Notes under the pieces: model-generated
Seen by the model: the letters and a program-made list of their open reading frames with translations, nothing else
Told to the model about the DNA's origin: nothing
Databases searched by the model: none
Shown here: positions 1 to 14,960 of the stretch, in pieces
Layout: every line of letters begins with the position of its first letter
Position numbering within the stretch: position 1 is the stretch's first letter
Position numbers and translations under genes: made by a program
NCBI GenBank assembly: GCA_011947345.1
Contig: JAAVTG010000326.1
Coordinates: forward strand, 1 to 64,000
Direction of reading: 5' to 3'
Length of the DNA: 64,000 nucleotides
Source of the DNA: Phytophthora quininea
Lineage: Eukaryota; Oomycota; Peronosporomycetes; Peronosporales; Peronosporaceae

Positions 1-1997
1 ACTCACACTCTACACATACACATACTCACATACTCATACTTTACACACACTTATACTCTACAACAATCACACTCTATTCACAATCACACTTTTTTACACT
101 TACTTCTATTTACACTCACACATACTCACACTCACACATACTTACATTCATATTCCACATCACTTCTATTTATTACAAACATCCATACTTTTCATACACT
201 CATACACTACACACACAAACATCCATCATTTCTTCAATTTTTATTACTCACATTTTCTATTCCTTCCTCAACTCCATTTTTTCTCTTCTCACACACTCTT
301 ATCTTACACACTCACACTTTACACTACACCCATTTATTCTCTACATACTCCTTCTTAAACACTCCTATTTCACATACTCATTTCTTCTCTATACAATATC
401 TACATATCTACTCTTACACACTCATACACTTACACCTATATACACTCTTACACAATTATATACTATCCATACCCTCCACATACTTCTTCTTCTTCTCATT
501 TTTACACATTACTACCTAACTCTATCAATTCATTCAAATCACCTTTCCTATCAATCCCAATCCATTTCATTATAATCAATTATTATCATTCTTTCTTTTT
601 TCTTTTTCTTTCACTCCCACTCTATCTTTCTCATTTACCTATCACCAAATCATACTTTTACACGTTCATTTTACTCAAACCATATACTACGAACACGCAA
701 ACACGAACACATCCATACACACAACACGCATTCTCTGCATACATTCCCACTCTACACACTCCTATTCGACACCTACTCCTACTTACACAAGCGTACACTC
801 ACTACTCTTCGACTTATTTCAATACCACTTCGCACATAGTCATCCATGACCTGTTTCTACCTGTCTTAATCGTCGTTTCATTAACTAGTCTACATACCTT
901 TTGTCGTTCCTATACACACATCTATATGATACAACACGCTTATGCTACACATATTCTCCTCGACAACAGACTTCCAACCTCCAATGATACGCTGCATACA
1001 CTCGCACTATACAAACATTCAAACCTACATACGCACATTCATTTGCTACACATATTCCGACCTTACACACCATTTGTCTCATAATCACATACTCAAGGAC
1101 GTACTTTCATTATGTTCTTCGTTGAGTCCCGCCAGCAAGTTCACCTTGCGTCGAAACATATCTCGTCACTGTTTCGATTGAGTCGGGCGTACGATGCCTG
1201 CAATGGCTTTTGTGAACGCTCATTGGCGGATGCACCAGTTTCTGTCGCTGCAAACTATCACCATCTTCGTCCCACATACGCAAACGTAGTCTCCAAGTTC
1301 TCATCCCAAACAGGTTTGTACAGCCGTAATTAACCTTACTGATCGTTGACTGCTTGACAGGCCGGTCTCTATCACTTCGCAGTGTCACCATCGTGCCTGA
1401 GTATACAAAAACGTGATTCTCCAAGGTTTTAGTCGAAGCAGGTGTGTGCCACCGTAGATAACGCTGCTACTCGCTGATTGGGTGATGGGCCTGTCTATGT
1501 CATCTCAGACAATCACCATCTTCTTCTCCACATATGAAAGCGTGGTCCCCTAAGTTTTCAGCCGAAACCGGTATGTACAGCCGCAGCAATCGTTCCTGAT
1601 CGCTGATTGATGATGGGCCTGTCTCTGTCGCATGAGACTATCACCATCATGTTCTCGTATATGAAAACATATTTCCCCAAGTTTTCAGCCCATTGGTGGA
1701 GCACAGCCGTTGTTTTCGTTGCTGATCGCTGATTGGAGGATGCGCCTGTTTCTGTTCGCTCAGAGTATCACCATCCTGTTCGCCTTACTGAAAACCCAGT
1801 TACACTTAGTTTCATTATGCTGTGATCAGTATTACCGTCCGTATAGTCTGATAACCTAAAATAGTGTATTGCGTAGTACTAATTTGGGCGCTAAAAAGCA
1901 GCGCGCTGCAGGAATAAAAGCAGCAAAGCCCAAAATAGAGCCCATAACGCGACGTCATTTTAGTGCGATACATATGTAGCGCCGACATATATATATA
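1..1997 (+). repeat. Array unit 1 (5' end outside window)
   Basis: The C/A/T-only low-complexity part runs from 1 to about 640, followed by a transition zone, five 129-base sub-repeats (about 1223-1800) and the common tail ending in TA repeats at 1987-1997. It has small indels that break the frames seen in later units, so it is a more degraded copy. Confidence 0.9.
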
Positions 1998-4284
1998 ACA
2001 CTAACACTCTATTCACAATCACACTTTTACTTACTTATTACACCCACACTACTTACACTCACACTCCACACACTCTACACTTCTACATTTCTACACACAT
2101 CACTTCACACTCTACACACACTCTACACATATTACACTTTACACATCAAACTCCTACAATACTCAAACCCTACAACACTCATACCTACACATCACACTTC
2201 TACACACACTACACACTCTACACACACTTCATACTACACTCTATACATACTCACACTCACACTCCACAACACTCACCCTCTCACATACACATTCTCATAC
2301 TCTCACATACTCATACTTTACACACACTTAAACTCTACACACACTCACACTCTATTCACAATCACACTTTTACACTTACTCTCTATTTACACTCACACAT
2401 ACTCACACTCACACTCCACATACACTTCTATTCACACAAACACCCATACTCTACATACACACACACACCAACACACAAACATCCATCATTTTTCTTCAAT
2501 TTTTATTACTCAAATTTTCTCTATTCCTTCCTCAACTCCATTTTTTCTCTTCTCACACACTCTTATCTTACACACTCACACTTTACACTACACCCATTTA
2601 TTCTCTACATACTCCTTCTTTAAACACTCCTATTTCACATACTCATTCTTTTCTATACCATATCTACATATCTACTCTTACACACCTCATACACTTACAC
2701 CTATATACACTCTTACACTATTATATACTCTCCATACTCTCCACACACATCTTCTTCTTCTCATTTTTCCACAATACCAACTAACTCTATCAAATCATTC
2801 AAATCACCTTTTCTATCAATCCCAATCCATCTCATTATAATCAATTATTATCATTCTTTTCTTTTTTTTCTTTCACTCCCACTCTATCTTTCTCATTTAC
2901 CTATCACCAAAGCATACTATTTACACGTTCATTTTACTCAAACCATATACTACGAACACTCCAACACGAACACATCCATGCACAATAACACGCATTCTCT
3001 GCATACATTCCCACTCTACACACTCCTATTCGACACCTACGCATACTCTACACAAGCGTACACTCACGCACCTTCATACGATTCCCAAGAACACTCTCGC
3101 ACGCATAGTCATCCATGACCTGTTTCCACTACTTAATATTGATCCTCGTTTCAGTAACTAGTCTACATACGTTTTTGTCGTTCCCATACACACACATCTA
3201 TATATGATACAACACGCTTATTCGACACATATTCTCCTCGACAACAGACTTCCCAACCTCCAATGATACGCTGCATACACTCGCACTATACAAACATTCA
3301 AACCTACATACGCACATTCATTTGCTACACATATTCCGACCTTACACACCATTTGTCTCATAATCACATACTCAAGGACGTACTTTCATTATGTTCTTCG
3401 TTGAGTCCCGCCAGCAAGTTCACCTTGCGTCGAAACATATCTCGTCACTGTTTCGATTGAGTCGGGCGTACGATGCCTGCAATGGCTTTTGTGAACGCTC
3501 ATTGGCGGATGCACCAGTTTCTGTCGCTGCAAACTATCACCATCTTCGTCCCCACATACGCAAACGTAGTCTCCCAAGTTCTCATCCCAAACAGGTTTGT
3601 ACAGCCGTAATTAACCTTACTGATCGTTGACTGCTTGACAGGCCGGTCTCTATCACTTCGCAGTGTCACCATCGTGCTCCGAGTATACAAAAACGTGATT
3701 CTCCAAGGTTTTAGTCGAAGCAGGTGTGTGCCACCGTAGATAACGCTGCTACTCGCTGATTGGGTGATGGGCCTGTCTATGTCATCTCAGACAATCACCA
3801 TCTTCTTCTCCACATATGAAAGCGTGGTCCCCTAAGTTTTCAGCCGAAACCGGTATGTACAGCCGCAGCAATCGTTCCTGATCGCTGATTGGATGACGGG
3901 CCTGTCTCTGTCGCATGAGACTATCACCATCATGTTCCTCGTATATGAAAACATATTTCCCCAAGTTTTCAGCCCAATTGGTGGAGCACAGCCGTTGTTT
4001 TCGTTGCTGATCGCTGATTGGAGGATGCGCCTGTTTCTGTTCGCTCAGAGTATCACCATCCTGTTCGCCTTACTGAAAACCCCAGTTACACTTAGTTTCA
4101 TTATGCTGTGATCAGTATTACCGTCCGTATAGTCTGATAACCTAAAATAGTGTATTGCGTAGTACTAATTTGGGCGCTAAAAGCAGCGCGCTGCAGGAAT
4201 AAAAGCAGCAAAAGCCCAAAATAGAGCCCATAACGCGACGTCATTTTAGTGCGATACATATGTAGCGCCGACCATATATATATA
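1998..4284 (+). repeat. Array unit 2 (about 2.29 kb)
   Basis: This unit starts with ACACTAACACTC directly after the TA run of unit 1. It has the long C/A/T-rich 5' part (about 1998-2900), the sub-repeat block and the common tail. It is nearly identical to unit 3 over most of its length. Confidence 0.92.
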
Positions 4285-5180
4285 ACACTAACACTCTATT
4301 CACAATCACACTTTTTTACTCTTACTCTATTTACACCCACACATACTTACACTCACACTCCACACACACTCTACACTCTACACTCTACACACACTCACTC
4401 TCACACTCTACACACACTCTACACATACTCACACTCTACACACACTCAAACCCTACAACACTCAAACCCTACAACACTCATACCCTACACACACTCACAC
4501 TCTACACACACTACACACTCTACACACACTCATACTCACACTCTATACATACTCACACTCACACTCCACAACACTCACCCTCTCACATACACATTCTCAT
4601 ACTCTCACATACTCATACTTTACACACACTTAAACTCTACACACACTCACACTCTATTCACAATCACACTTTTTACACTTACTCTATTTACACTCACACA
4701 TACTCACACTCACACTCCACATACACTTCTATTCACCACAAACACCCATACTCTACATACACACACACACCAACACACAAACATCCATCATTTTTCTTCA
4801 ATTTTTATTACTCAAATTTTCTCTATTCCTTCCTCAACTCCATTTTTTCTCTTCTCACACACTCTTATCTTACACACTCACACTTTACACTACACCCATT
4901 TATTCTCTACATACTCCTTCTTTAAACACTCCTATTTCACATACTCATTCTTTTCTATACCATATCTACATATCTACTCTTACACACCTCATACACTTAC
5001 ACCTATATACACTCTTACACTATTATATACTCTCCATACTCTCCACACACATCTTCTTCTTCTCATTTTTCCACAATACCAACTAACTCTATCAAATCAT
5101 TCAAATCACCTTTTCTATCAATCCCAATCCATCTCATTATAATCAATTATTATCATTCTTTTCTTTTTTCTTTCACTCCC
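4285..5180 (+). repeat. C/A/T-only low-complexity block (example from unit 3)
   Basis: This block is built of CTCACACTCTACACAC-like words and almost lacks G on this strand. Copies occupy about 1-640, 1998-2900, 4285-5180 and 6587-7350, always at the 5' side of long units. The strong strand asymmetry makes the other strand G/T/A-rich. Confidence 0.9.
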
Positions 5181-6586
5181 ACTCTATCTTTCTCATTTAC
5201 CTATCACCAAAGCATACTATTTACACGTTCATTTTACTCAAACCATATACTACGAACACTCCAACACGAACACATCCATGCACAATAACACGCATTCTCT
5301 GCATACATTCCCACTCTACACACTCCTATTCGACACCTACGCATACTCTACACAAGCGTACACTCACGCACCTTCATACGATTCCCAAGAACACTCTCGC
5401 ACGCATAGTCATCCATGACCTGTTTCCACTACTTAATATTGATCCTCGTTTCAGTAACTAGTCTACATACGTTTTTGTCGTTCCCATACACACACATCTA
5501 TATATGATACAACACGCTTATTCGACACATATTCTCCCTCGACAACAGACTTCCCAACCTCCAATGATACGCTGCATACACTCGCACTATACAAACATTC
5601 AAACCTACATACGCACATTCATTTGCTACACATATTCCGACCTTACACACCATTTGTCTCATAATCACATACTCAAGGACGTACTTTCATTATGTTCTTC
5701 GTTGAGTCCCGCCAGCAAGTTCACCTTGCGTCGAAACATATCTCGTCACTGTTTCGATTGAGTCGGGCGTACGATGCCTGCAATGGCTTTTGTGAACGCT
5801 CATTGGCGGATGCACCAGTTTCTGTCGCTGCAAACTATCACCATCTTCGTCCCCACATACGCAAACGTAGTCTCCCAAGTTCTCATCCCAAACAGGTTTG
5901 TACAGCCGTAATTAACCTTACTGATCGTTGACTGCTTGACAGGCCGGTCTCTATCACTTCGCAGTGTCACCATCGTGCTCCGAGTATACAAAAACGTGAT
6001 TCTCCAAGGTTTTAGTCGAAGCAGGTGTGTGCCACCGTAGATAACGCTGCTACTCGCTGATTGGGTGATGGGCCTGTCTATGTCATCTCAGACAATCACC
6101 ATCTTCTTCTCCACATATGAAAGCGTGGTCCCCTAAGTTTTCAGCCGAAACCGGTATGTACAGCCGCAGCAATCGTTCCTGATCGCTGATTGGCTGATGG
6201 ACCTGTCTCTGTCACATCAGACTATCACCATCATGTTCTCCGTATATGAAAATGTAGTTCCCCAAGTTTTCAGCTCAATCGGTGGAGTACAGCCGTTGTT
6301 TTCGTTGCGGATCGCTGATTGGCGGATGCGCCTGTTTCTGCTCGCTCAGAGTATCACCATCATGTTCGCCGTACTGAAAACCCCAGTTACACTTAGTTTC
6401 ATTATGCTCTGATCAGTATTACCGTCAGTATCGTCTGATAACCGAAAATAGTGTATCGAGTAGTACTAACTTGGGCGCTAAAAAGCAGCGCGCTACAGGA
6501 ATAAACAGCAGCAAAGCCCAAAATAGAGCCCATAACGCGACGTCATTTTAGTGCGATACATATGTAGCGCCGACCATATATATATA
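4285..6586 (+). repeat. Array unit 3 (about 2.30 kb)
   Basis: This is the longest unit and has the same 5' start as unit 2. Its last two sub-repeats (from about 6188) match the ends of units 10-12 better than unit 2, so the copy is a mosaic. A 297-residue open frame (4249-5142) is only a Thr/His/Leu/Ser low-complexity product of the C/A/T repeat. Confidence 0.92.
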
Positions 6587-8616
6587 ACTCACACTCTACA
6601 CACACTCAAACCCTACAACACTCAAACCCTACAACACTCATACCCTACACACACTCACACTCTACACACACTACACACTCTACACACACTCATACTCACA
6701 CTCTATACATACTCACACTCACACTCCACAACACTCACCCTCTCACATACACATTCTCATACTCTCACATACTCATACTTTACACACACTTAAACTCTAC
6801 ACACACTCACACTCTATTCACAATCACACTTTTTACACTTACTCTCTATTTACACTCACACATACTCACACTCACACTCCACATACACTTCTATTCACCA
6901 CAAACACCCATACTCTACATACACACACACACCAACACACAAACATCCATCATTTTTCTTCAATTTTTATTACTCAAATTTTCTCTATTCCTTCCTCAAC
7001 TCCATTTTTTCTCTTCTCACACACTCTTATCTTACACACTCACACTTTACACTACACCCATTTATTCTCTACATACTCCTTCTTTAAACACTCCTATTTC
7101 ACATACTCATTCTTTTCTATACCATATCTACATATCTACTCTTACACACCTCATACACTTACACCTATATACACTCTTACACTATTATATACTCTCCATA
7201 CTCTCCACACACATCTTCTTCTTCTCATTTTTCCACAATACCAACTAACTCTATCAAATCATTCAAATCACCTTTTCTATCAATCCCAATCCATCTCATT
7301 ATAATCAATTATTATCATTCTTTTCTTTTTTCTTTCACTCCCACTCTATCTTTCTCATTTACCTATCACCAAAGCATACTATTTACACGTTCATTTTACT
7401 CAAACCATATACTACGAACACTCCAACACGAACACATCCATGCACAATAACACGCATTCTCTGCATACATTCCCACTCTACACACTCCTATTCGACACCT
7501 ACGCATACTCTACACAAGCGTACACTCACGCACCTTCATACGATTCCCAAGAACACTCTCGCACGCATAGTCATCCATGACCTGTTTCCACTACTTAATA
7601 TTGATCCTCGTTTCAGTAACTAGTCTACATACGTTTTTGTCGTTCCCATACACACATCTATATATGATACAACACGCTTATTCGACACATATTCTCCCTC
7701 GACAACAGACTTCCCAACCTCCAATGATACGCTGCATACACTCGTACTATACAAACATTCAAACCTACATACGCACATTCAGTTGCTATGTATAATTCGA
7801 CCTTACACACCATTTGTCTCATAACCACATACTCAAGGACGTACTTTCATTATGTTCTTCGTTGAGTCCCGCCAGCAAGTTCACCTTGCGTCGAAACATA
7901 TCTCTTCACTGTTTCGATTGAGTCGGGCGTACGATGCCTGCAATGGCTTTTGTGAACGCTCATTGGCGGATGCACCAGTTTCTGTCGCTGCAAACCATCA
8001 CCATCTTCTTCCCCACATACGCAAACGTAGTCTCCCAAGTTTTCATCTCAATCCGGTAATTCCGGCCATAGCTATCCTTCCGGATCGCTGATTGGGTGAT
8101 GGGCCTGTCTCTGTCTTTTCACACTATCACCATCTTCTTCCCCGTATATGAAAGCGTCGTCCCCTACGTTTTCAGCCGAAACCGGTATGTACAGCCGCAG
8201 CAATCGCTCCTGATCGCTGATTGGGTGATGGGCCTGTCTCTGTCACATGGAACTGTCGCCATCATGTTCCCCGTATATGAAAACATAGTCTCCCAAGTTT
8301 TCAGCTCAACCGGTCGAGTACAGCCGTTGTTATCGATGCTGATCGCTGATTGGCGGATGCGCCTGTTTCTGCTCGCTCAGAGTATCACCATCATGTTCGC
8401 CATACTGAAAACCCCAGCTACACTTAGTTTCATTATGCTCTGATCAGTATTACCGTCAGTATCGTCTGATAACCTAAAATAGTGTATTGCGTAGTACTCA
8501 TTTGGGCGCTAAAAAGCAGCGCGCTACAGGAATAAACAGCAGCAAAAGCCCAAAATAGAGCCCATAACGCGACGTCATTTTAGTGCGATACATATGTAGC
8601 GCCGACCATATATATA
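6587..8616 (+). repeat. Array unit 4 (about 2.03 kb)
   Basis: It begins with ACTCACACTCTACACAC, a point that lies about 145 bases inside unit 3, so it is 5'-shortened relative to units 2 and 3. It has only four sub-repeats. Its segment around 8038-8090 carries the CTCAATCCGGTAATTCC variant also found in units 10-12. Confidence 0.92.
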
Positions 8617-9884
8617 GACACCTACTCCTACTCTACACAAGCGTACACTCACTCACCTTCATACGACTCCCAATAACAAATACCACTCGCACGCATAGGC
8701 ATCCATGACCTGTTTCCACTACTTCTTATTGATCCTCGTTTCATTAACTAGTCTACATACGTTTTTGTCGTTCCCATACACACATCTATATATGATACAA
8801 CACGCTTATGTTACACATATTCTCCCTCGACAACAGACTTCCCAACCTCCAATGATACGCTGCATACGCTGCATACACTCGCACTACACAAACATTCAAA
8901 CCTACATACGCACCTTCATTTGCTACACATATTCCGACCTTACACACCATTTGTCTCATAACCACATACTCAAGGACGTACTTTCATTATGTTCTTCGTT
9001 GAGTCCCGCCAGCAAGTTCACCTTGCGTCGAAACATATCTCTTCACTGTTTCGATTGAGTCGGGCGTACGATGCCTGCAATGGCTTTTGTGAACGCTCAT
9101 TGGCGGATGCACCAGTTTCTGTCGCTGCAAACCATCACCATCTTCTTCCCCACATACGCAAACGTAGTCTCCCAAGTTTTCATCCCAAACAGGTTTGTAC
9201 AGCCGTAATTAACCTTCCTGATCGCTGATTGGGTGATGGGCCTGTCTCTGTCTTTTCACACTATCACCATCTTCTTCCCCGTATATGAAAGCGTCGTCCC
9301 CTACGTTTTCAGCCTAAACCGGTATGTACAGCCGCAGCAATCGTTCCTGATCGCTGATTGGGTGATGGGCCTGTCTCTGTCTTTTCACACTATCACCATC
9401 TTCTTCCCCGTATATGAAAACATAGTTCCCCAAGTTTTCAGCCGAAACCGGTATGTACAGCCGCAGCAATCGCTCCTGATCGCTGATTGGGTGATGGGCC
9501 TGTCTCTGTCACATGGGACTGTCGCCATCATGTTCCCCGTATATGAAAACATAGTCTCCCAAGTTTTCAGCTCAACCGGTCGAGTACAGCCGTTGTTATC
9601 GATGCTGATCGCTGATTGGCGGATGCGCCTGTTTCTGCTCGCTCAGAGTATCACCATCATGTTCGCCATACTGAAAACCCCAGCTACACTTAGTTTCATT
9701 ATGCTCTGATCAGTATTACCGTCAGTATCGTCTGATAACCTAAAATAGTGTATTGCGTAGTACTCATTTGGGCGCTAAAAAGCAGCGCGCTACAGGAATA
9801 AACAGCAGCAAAAGCCCAAAATAGAGCCCATAACGCGACGTCATTTTAGTGCGATACATATGTAGCGCCGACCATATATATATA
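8617..9884 (+). repeat. Array unit 5 (1268 b), first of six near-identical units
   Basis: It begins with GACACCTACTCC, a point that is internal in the longer units (compare 7495 in unit 4). The whole C/A/T-rich 5' block is therefore absent. It has five sub-repeats and the common tail, and carries the CTTTTGTG variant near 9083. Confidence 0.93.
9096..9709 (+). repeat. 129-base sub-repeats inside each array unit (example from unit 5)
   Basis: Copies begin near 9096, 9223, 9352, 9481 and 9610. Each has the frame GATCGCTGATTGG, then GATGGGCCTGTCTCTG, ACTATCACCATC, CCCGTATATGAAA and GTTTTCAGC. Because 129 is a multiple of three, open frames of about 43 residues per repeat arise by chance. These frames are broken by indels in units 1, 2 and 6, so they are not judged to be genes. 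Copy number is four in unit 4, five in most units and six in units 11 and 12. Confidence 0.9.
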
Positions 9885-11151
9885 GACACCTACTCCTACT
9901 CTACACAAGCGTACACTCACTCACCTTCATACGACTCCCAATAACAAATACCACTCTCGCACGCATAGGCATCCATGACCTGTTTCCACTACTTCTTATT
10001 GATCCTCGTTTCATTAACTAGTCTACATACGTTTTTGTCGTTCCCATACACACATCTATATATGATACAACACGCTTATGTTACACATATTCTCCCTCGA
10101 CAACAGACTTCCCAACCTCCAATGATACGCTGCATACGCTGCATACACTCGCACTACACAAACATTCAAACCTACATACGCACCTTCATTTGCTACACAT
10201 ATTCCGACCTTACACACCATTTGTCTCATAACCACATACTCAAGGACGTACTTTCATTATGTTCTTCGTTGAGTCCCGCCAGCAAGTTCACCTTGCGTCG
10301 AAACATATCTCTTCACTGTTTCGATTGAGTCGGGCGTACGATGCCTGCAATGGCGTATGTGAACGCTCATTGGCGGATGCACCAGTTTCTGTCGCTGCAA
10401 ACCATCACCATCTTCTTCCCCACATACGCAAACGTAGTCTCCCAAGTTTTCATCCCAAACAGGTTTGTACAGCCGTAATTAACCTTCCCGATCGCTGATT
10501 GGGTGATGGGCCTGTCTCTGTCTTTTCACACTATCACCATCTTCTTCCCCGTATATGAAAGCGTCGTCCCTACGTTTTCAGCCTAAACCGGTATGTACAG
10601 CCGCAGCAATCGTTCCTGATCGCTGATTGGGTGATGGGCCTGTCTCTGTCTTTTCACACTATCACCATCTTCTTCCCCGTATATGAAAACATAGTTCCCC
10701 AAGTTTTCAGCCGAAACCGGTATGTACAGCCGCAGCAATCGCTCCTGATCGCTGATTGGGTGATGAGCCTGTCTCTGTCACATGGGACTGTCGCCATCAT
10801 GTTCCCCGTATATGAAAACATAGTCTCCCAAGTTTTCAGCTCAACCGGTCGAGTACAGCCGTTGTTATCGATGCTGATCGCTGATTGGCGGATGCGCCTG
10901 TTTCTGCTCGCTCAGAGTATCACCATCATGTTCGCCATACTGAAAACCCCAGCTACACTTAGTTTCATTATGCTCTGATCAGTATTACCGTCAGTATCGT
11001 CTGATAACCTAAAATAGTGTATTGCGTAGTACTCATTTGGGCGCTAAAAAGCAGCGCTACAGGAATAAACAGCAGCAAAAGCCCAAAATAGAGCCCATAA
11101 CGCGACGTCATTTTAGTGCGATACATATGTAGCGCCGACCATATATATATA
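9885..11151 (+). repeat. Array unit 6 (1267 b)
   Basis: Same start and end as unit 5, but with the CGTATGTG variant near 10353. One base is missing near 10569 (CCC instead of CCCC), which breaks the long frame present in neighbouring copies. Confidence 0.93.
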
Positions 11152-12420
11152 GACACCTACTCCTACTCTACACAAGCGTACACTCACTCACCTTCATACG
11201 ACTCCCAATAACAAATACCACTCTCGCACGCATAGGCATCCATGACCTGTTTCCACTACTTCTTATTGATCCTCGTTTCATTAACTAGTCTACATACGTT
11301 TTTGTCGTTCCCATACACACATCTATATATGATACAACACGCTTATGTTACACATATTCTCCCTCGACAACAGACTTCCCAACCTCCAATGATACGCTGC
11401 ATACGCTGCATACACTCGCACTACACAAACATTCAAACCTACATACGCACCTTCATTTGCTACACATATTCCGACCTTACACACCATTTGTCTCATAACC
11501 ACATACTCAAGGACGTACTTTCATTATGTTCTTCGTTGAGTCCCGCCAGCAAGTTCACCTTGCGTCGAAACATATCTCTTCACTGTTTCGATTGAGTCGG
11601 GCGTACGATGCCTGCAATGGCTTTTGTGAACGCTCATTGGCGGATGCACCAGTTTCTGTCGCTGCAAACCATCACCATCTTCTTCCCCACATACGCAAAC
11701 GTAGTCTCCCAAGTTTTCATCCCAAACAGGTTTGTACAGCCGTAATTAACCTTCCCGATCGCTGATTGGGTGATGGGCCTGTCTCTGTCTTTTCACACTA
11801 TCACCATCTTCTTCCCCGTATATGAAAGCGTCGTCCCCTACGTTTTCAGCCTAAACCGGTATGTACAGCCGCAGCAATCGTTCCTGATCGCTGATTGGGT
11901 GATGGGCCTGTCTCTGTCTTTTCACACTATCACCATCTTCTTCCCCGTATATGAAAACATAGTTCCCCAAGTTTTCAGCCGAAACCGGTATGTACAGCCG
12001 CAGCAATCGCTCCTGATCGCTGATTGGGTGATGAGCCTGTCTCTGTCACATGGGACTGTCGCCATCATGTTCCCCGTATATGAAAACATAGTCTCCCAAG
12101 TTTTCAGCTCAACCGGTCGAGTACAGCCGTTGTTATCGATGCTGATCGCTGATTGGCGGATGCGCCTGTTTCTGCTCGCTCAGAGTATCACCATCATGTT
12201 CGCCATACTGAAAACCCCAGCTACACTTAGTTTCATTATGCTCTGATCAGTATTACCGTCAGTATCGTCTGATAACCTAAAATAGTGTATTGCGTAGTAC
12301 TCATTTGGGCGCTAAAAGCAGCGCGCTACAGGAATAAACAGCAGCAAAAGCCCAAAATAGAGCCCATAACGCGACGTCATTTTAGTGCGATACATATGTA
12401 GCGCCGACCATATATATATA
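11152..12420 (+). repeat. Array unit 7 (1269 b)
   Basis: Near-identical to units 5, 8 and 9. It carries the CTTTTGTG variant near 11620. Confidence 0.93.
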
Positions 12421-13690
12421 GACACCTACTCCTACTCTACACAAGCGTACACTCACTCACCTTCATACGACTCCCAATAACAAATACCACTCTCGCACGC
12501 ATAGGCATCCATGACCTGTTTCCACTACTTCTTATTGATCCTCGTTTCATTAACTAGTCTACATACGTTTTTGTCGTTCCCATACACACATCTATATATG
12601 ATACAACACGCTTATGTTACACATATTCTCCCTCGACAACAGACTTCCCAACCTCCAATGATACGCTGCATACGCTGCATACACTCGCACTACACAAACA
12701 TTCAAACCTACATACGCACCTTCATTTGCTACACATATTCCGACCTTACACACCATTTGTCTCATAACCACATACTCAAGGACGTACTTTCATTATGTTC
12801 TTCGTTGAGTCCCGCCAGCAAGTTCACCTTGCGTCGAAACATATCTCTTCACTGTTTCGATTGAGTCGGGCGTACGATGCCTGCAATGGCGTATGTGAAC
12901 GCTCATTGGCGGATGCACCAGTTTCTGTCGCTGCAAACCATCACCATCTTCTTCCCCACATACGCAAACGTAGTCTCCCAAGTTTTCATCCCAAACAGGT
13001 TTGTACAGCCGTAATTAACCTTCCCGATCGCTGATTGGGTGATGGGCCTGTCTCTGTCTTTTCACACTATCACCATCTTCTTCCCCGTATATGAAAGCGT
13101 CGTCCCCTACGTTTTCAGCCTAAACCGGTATGTACAGCCGCAGCAATCGTTCCTGATCGCTGATTGGGTGATGGGCCTGTCTCTGTCTTTTCACACTATC
13201 ACCATCTTCTTCCCCGTATATGAAAACATAGTTCCCCAAGTTTTCAGCCGAAACCGGTATGTACAGCCGCAGCAATCGCTCCTGATCGCTGATTGGGTGA
13301 TGAGCCTGTCTCTGTCACATGGGACTGTCGCCATCATGTTCCCCGTATATGAAAACATAGTCTCCCAAGTTTTCAGCTCAACCGGTCGAGTACAGCCGTT
13401 GTTATCGATGCTGATCGCTGATTGGCGGATGCGCCTGTTTCTGCTCGCTCAGAGTATCACCATCATGTTCGCCATACTGAAAACCCCAGCTACACTTAGT
13501 TTCATTATGCTCTGATCAGTATTACCGTCAGTATCGTCTGATAACCTAAAATAGTGTATTGCGTAGTACTCATTTGGGCGCTAAAAAGCAGCGCGCTACA
13601 GGAATAAACAGCAGCAAAAGCCCAAAATAGAGCCCATAACGCGACGTCATTTTAGTGCGATACATATGTAGCGCCGACCATATATATATA
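12421..13690 (+). repeat. Array unit 8 (1270 b)
   Basis: Near-identical to its neighbours. It carries the CGTATGTG variant near 12889. Confidence 0.93.
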
Positions 13691-14960
13691 GACACCTACT
13701 CCTACTCTACACAAGCGTACACTCACTCACCTTCATACGACTCCCAATAACAAATACCACTCTCGCACGCATAGGCATCCATGACCTGTTTCCACTACTT
13801 CTTATTGATCCTCGTTTCATTAACTAGTCTACATACGTTTTTGTCGTTCCCATACACACATCTATATATGATACAACACGCTTATGTTACACATATTCTC
13901 CCTCGACAACAGACTTCCCAACCTCCAATGATACGCTGCATACGCTGCATACACTCGCACTACACAAACATTCAAACCTACATACGCACCTTCATTTGCT
14001 ACACATATTCCGACCTTACACACCATTTGTCTCATAACCACATACTCAAGGACGTACTTTCATTATGTTCTTCGTTGAGTCCCGCCAGCAAGTTCACCTT
14101 GCGTCGAAACATATCTCTTCACTGTTTCGATTGAGTCGGGCGTACGATGCCTGCAATGGCTTTTGTGAACGCTCATTGGCGGATGCACCAGTTTCTGTCG
14201 CTGCAAACCATCACCATCTTCTTCCCCACATACGCAAACGTAGTCTCCCAAGTTTTCATCCCAAACAGGTTTGTACAGCCGTAATTAACCTTCCCGATCG
14301 CTGATTGGGTGATGGGCCTGTCTCTGTCTTTTCACACTATCACCATCTTCTTCCCCGTATATGAAAGCGTCGTCCCCTACGTTTTCAGCCTAAACCGGTA
14401 TGTACAGCCGCAGCAATCGTTCCTGATCGCTGATTGGGTGATGGGCCTGTCTCTGTCTTTTCACACTATCACCATCTTCTTCCCCGTATATGAAAACATA
14501 GTTCCCCAAGTTTTCAGCCGAAACCGGTATGTACAGCCGCAGCAATCGCTCCTGATCGCTGATTGGGTGATGAGCCTGTCTCTGTCACATGGGACTGTCG
14601 CCATCATGTTCCCCGTATATGAAAACATAGTCTCCCAAGTTTTCAGCTCAACCGGTCGAGTACAGCCGTTGTTATCGATGCTGATCGCTGATTGGCGGAT
14701 GCGCCTGTTTCTGCTCGCTCAGAGTATCACCATCATGTTCGCCATACTGAAAACCCCAGCTACACTTAGTTTCATTATGCTCTGATCAGTATTACCGTCA
14801 GTATCGTCTGATAACCTAAAATAGTGTATTGCGTAGTACTCATTTGGGCGCTAAAAAGCAGCGCGCTACAGGAATAAACAGCAGCAAAAGCCCAAAATAG
14901 AGCCCATAACGCGACGTCATTTTAGTGCGATACATATGTAGCGCCGACCATATATATATA
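13691..14960 (+). repeat. Array unit 9 (1270 b)
   Basis: Near-identical to its neighbours. It carries the CTTTTGTG variant near 14159. Confidence 0.93.

Noticed and set aside
4249..5142. 297-codon open frame in array unit 3
   Set aside because: The product is low-complexity Thr/His/Leu/Ser from the C/A/T repeat. The frame is not kept in units 1, 2 and 4 and has no domain.
10968..11156. 62-codon hydrophobic frame on the minus strand in the array tail (also at 17324-17512)
   Set aside because: It is intact in only some units, although the DNA is otherwise conserved, so indels are tolerated. It looks like chance openness.
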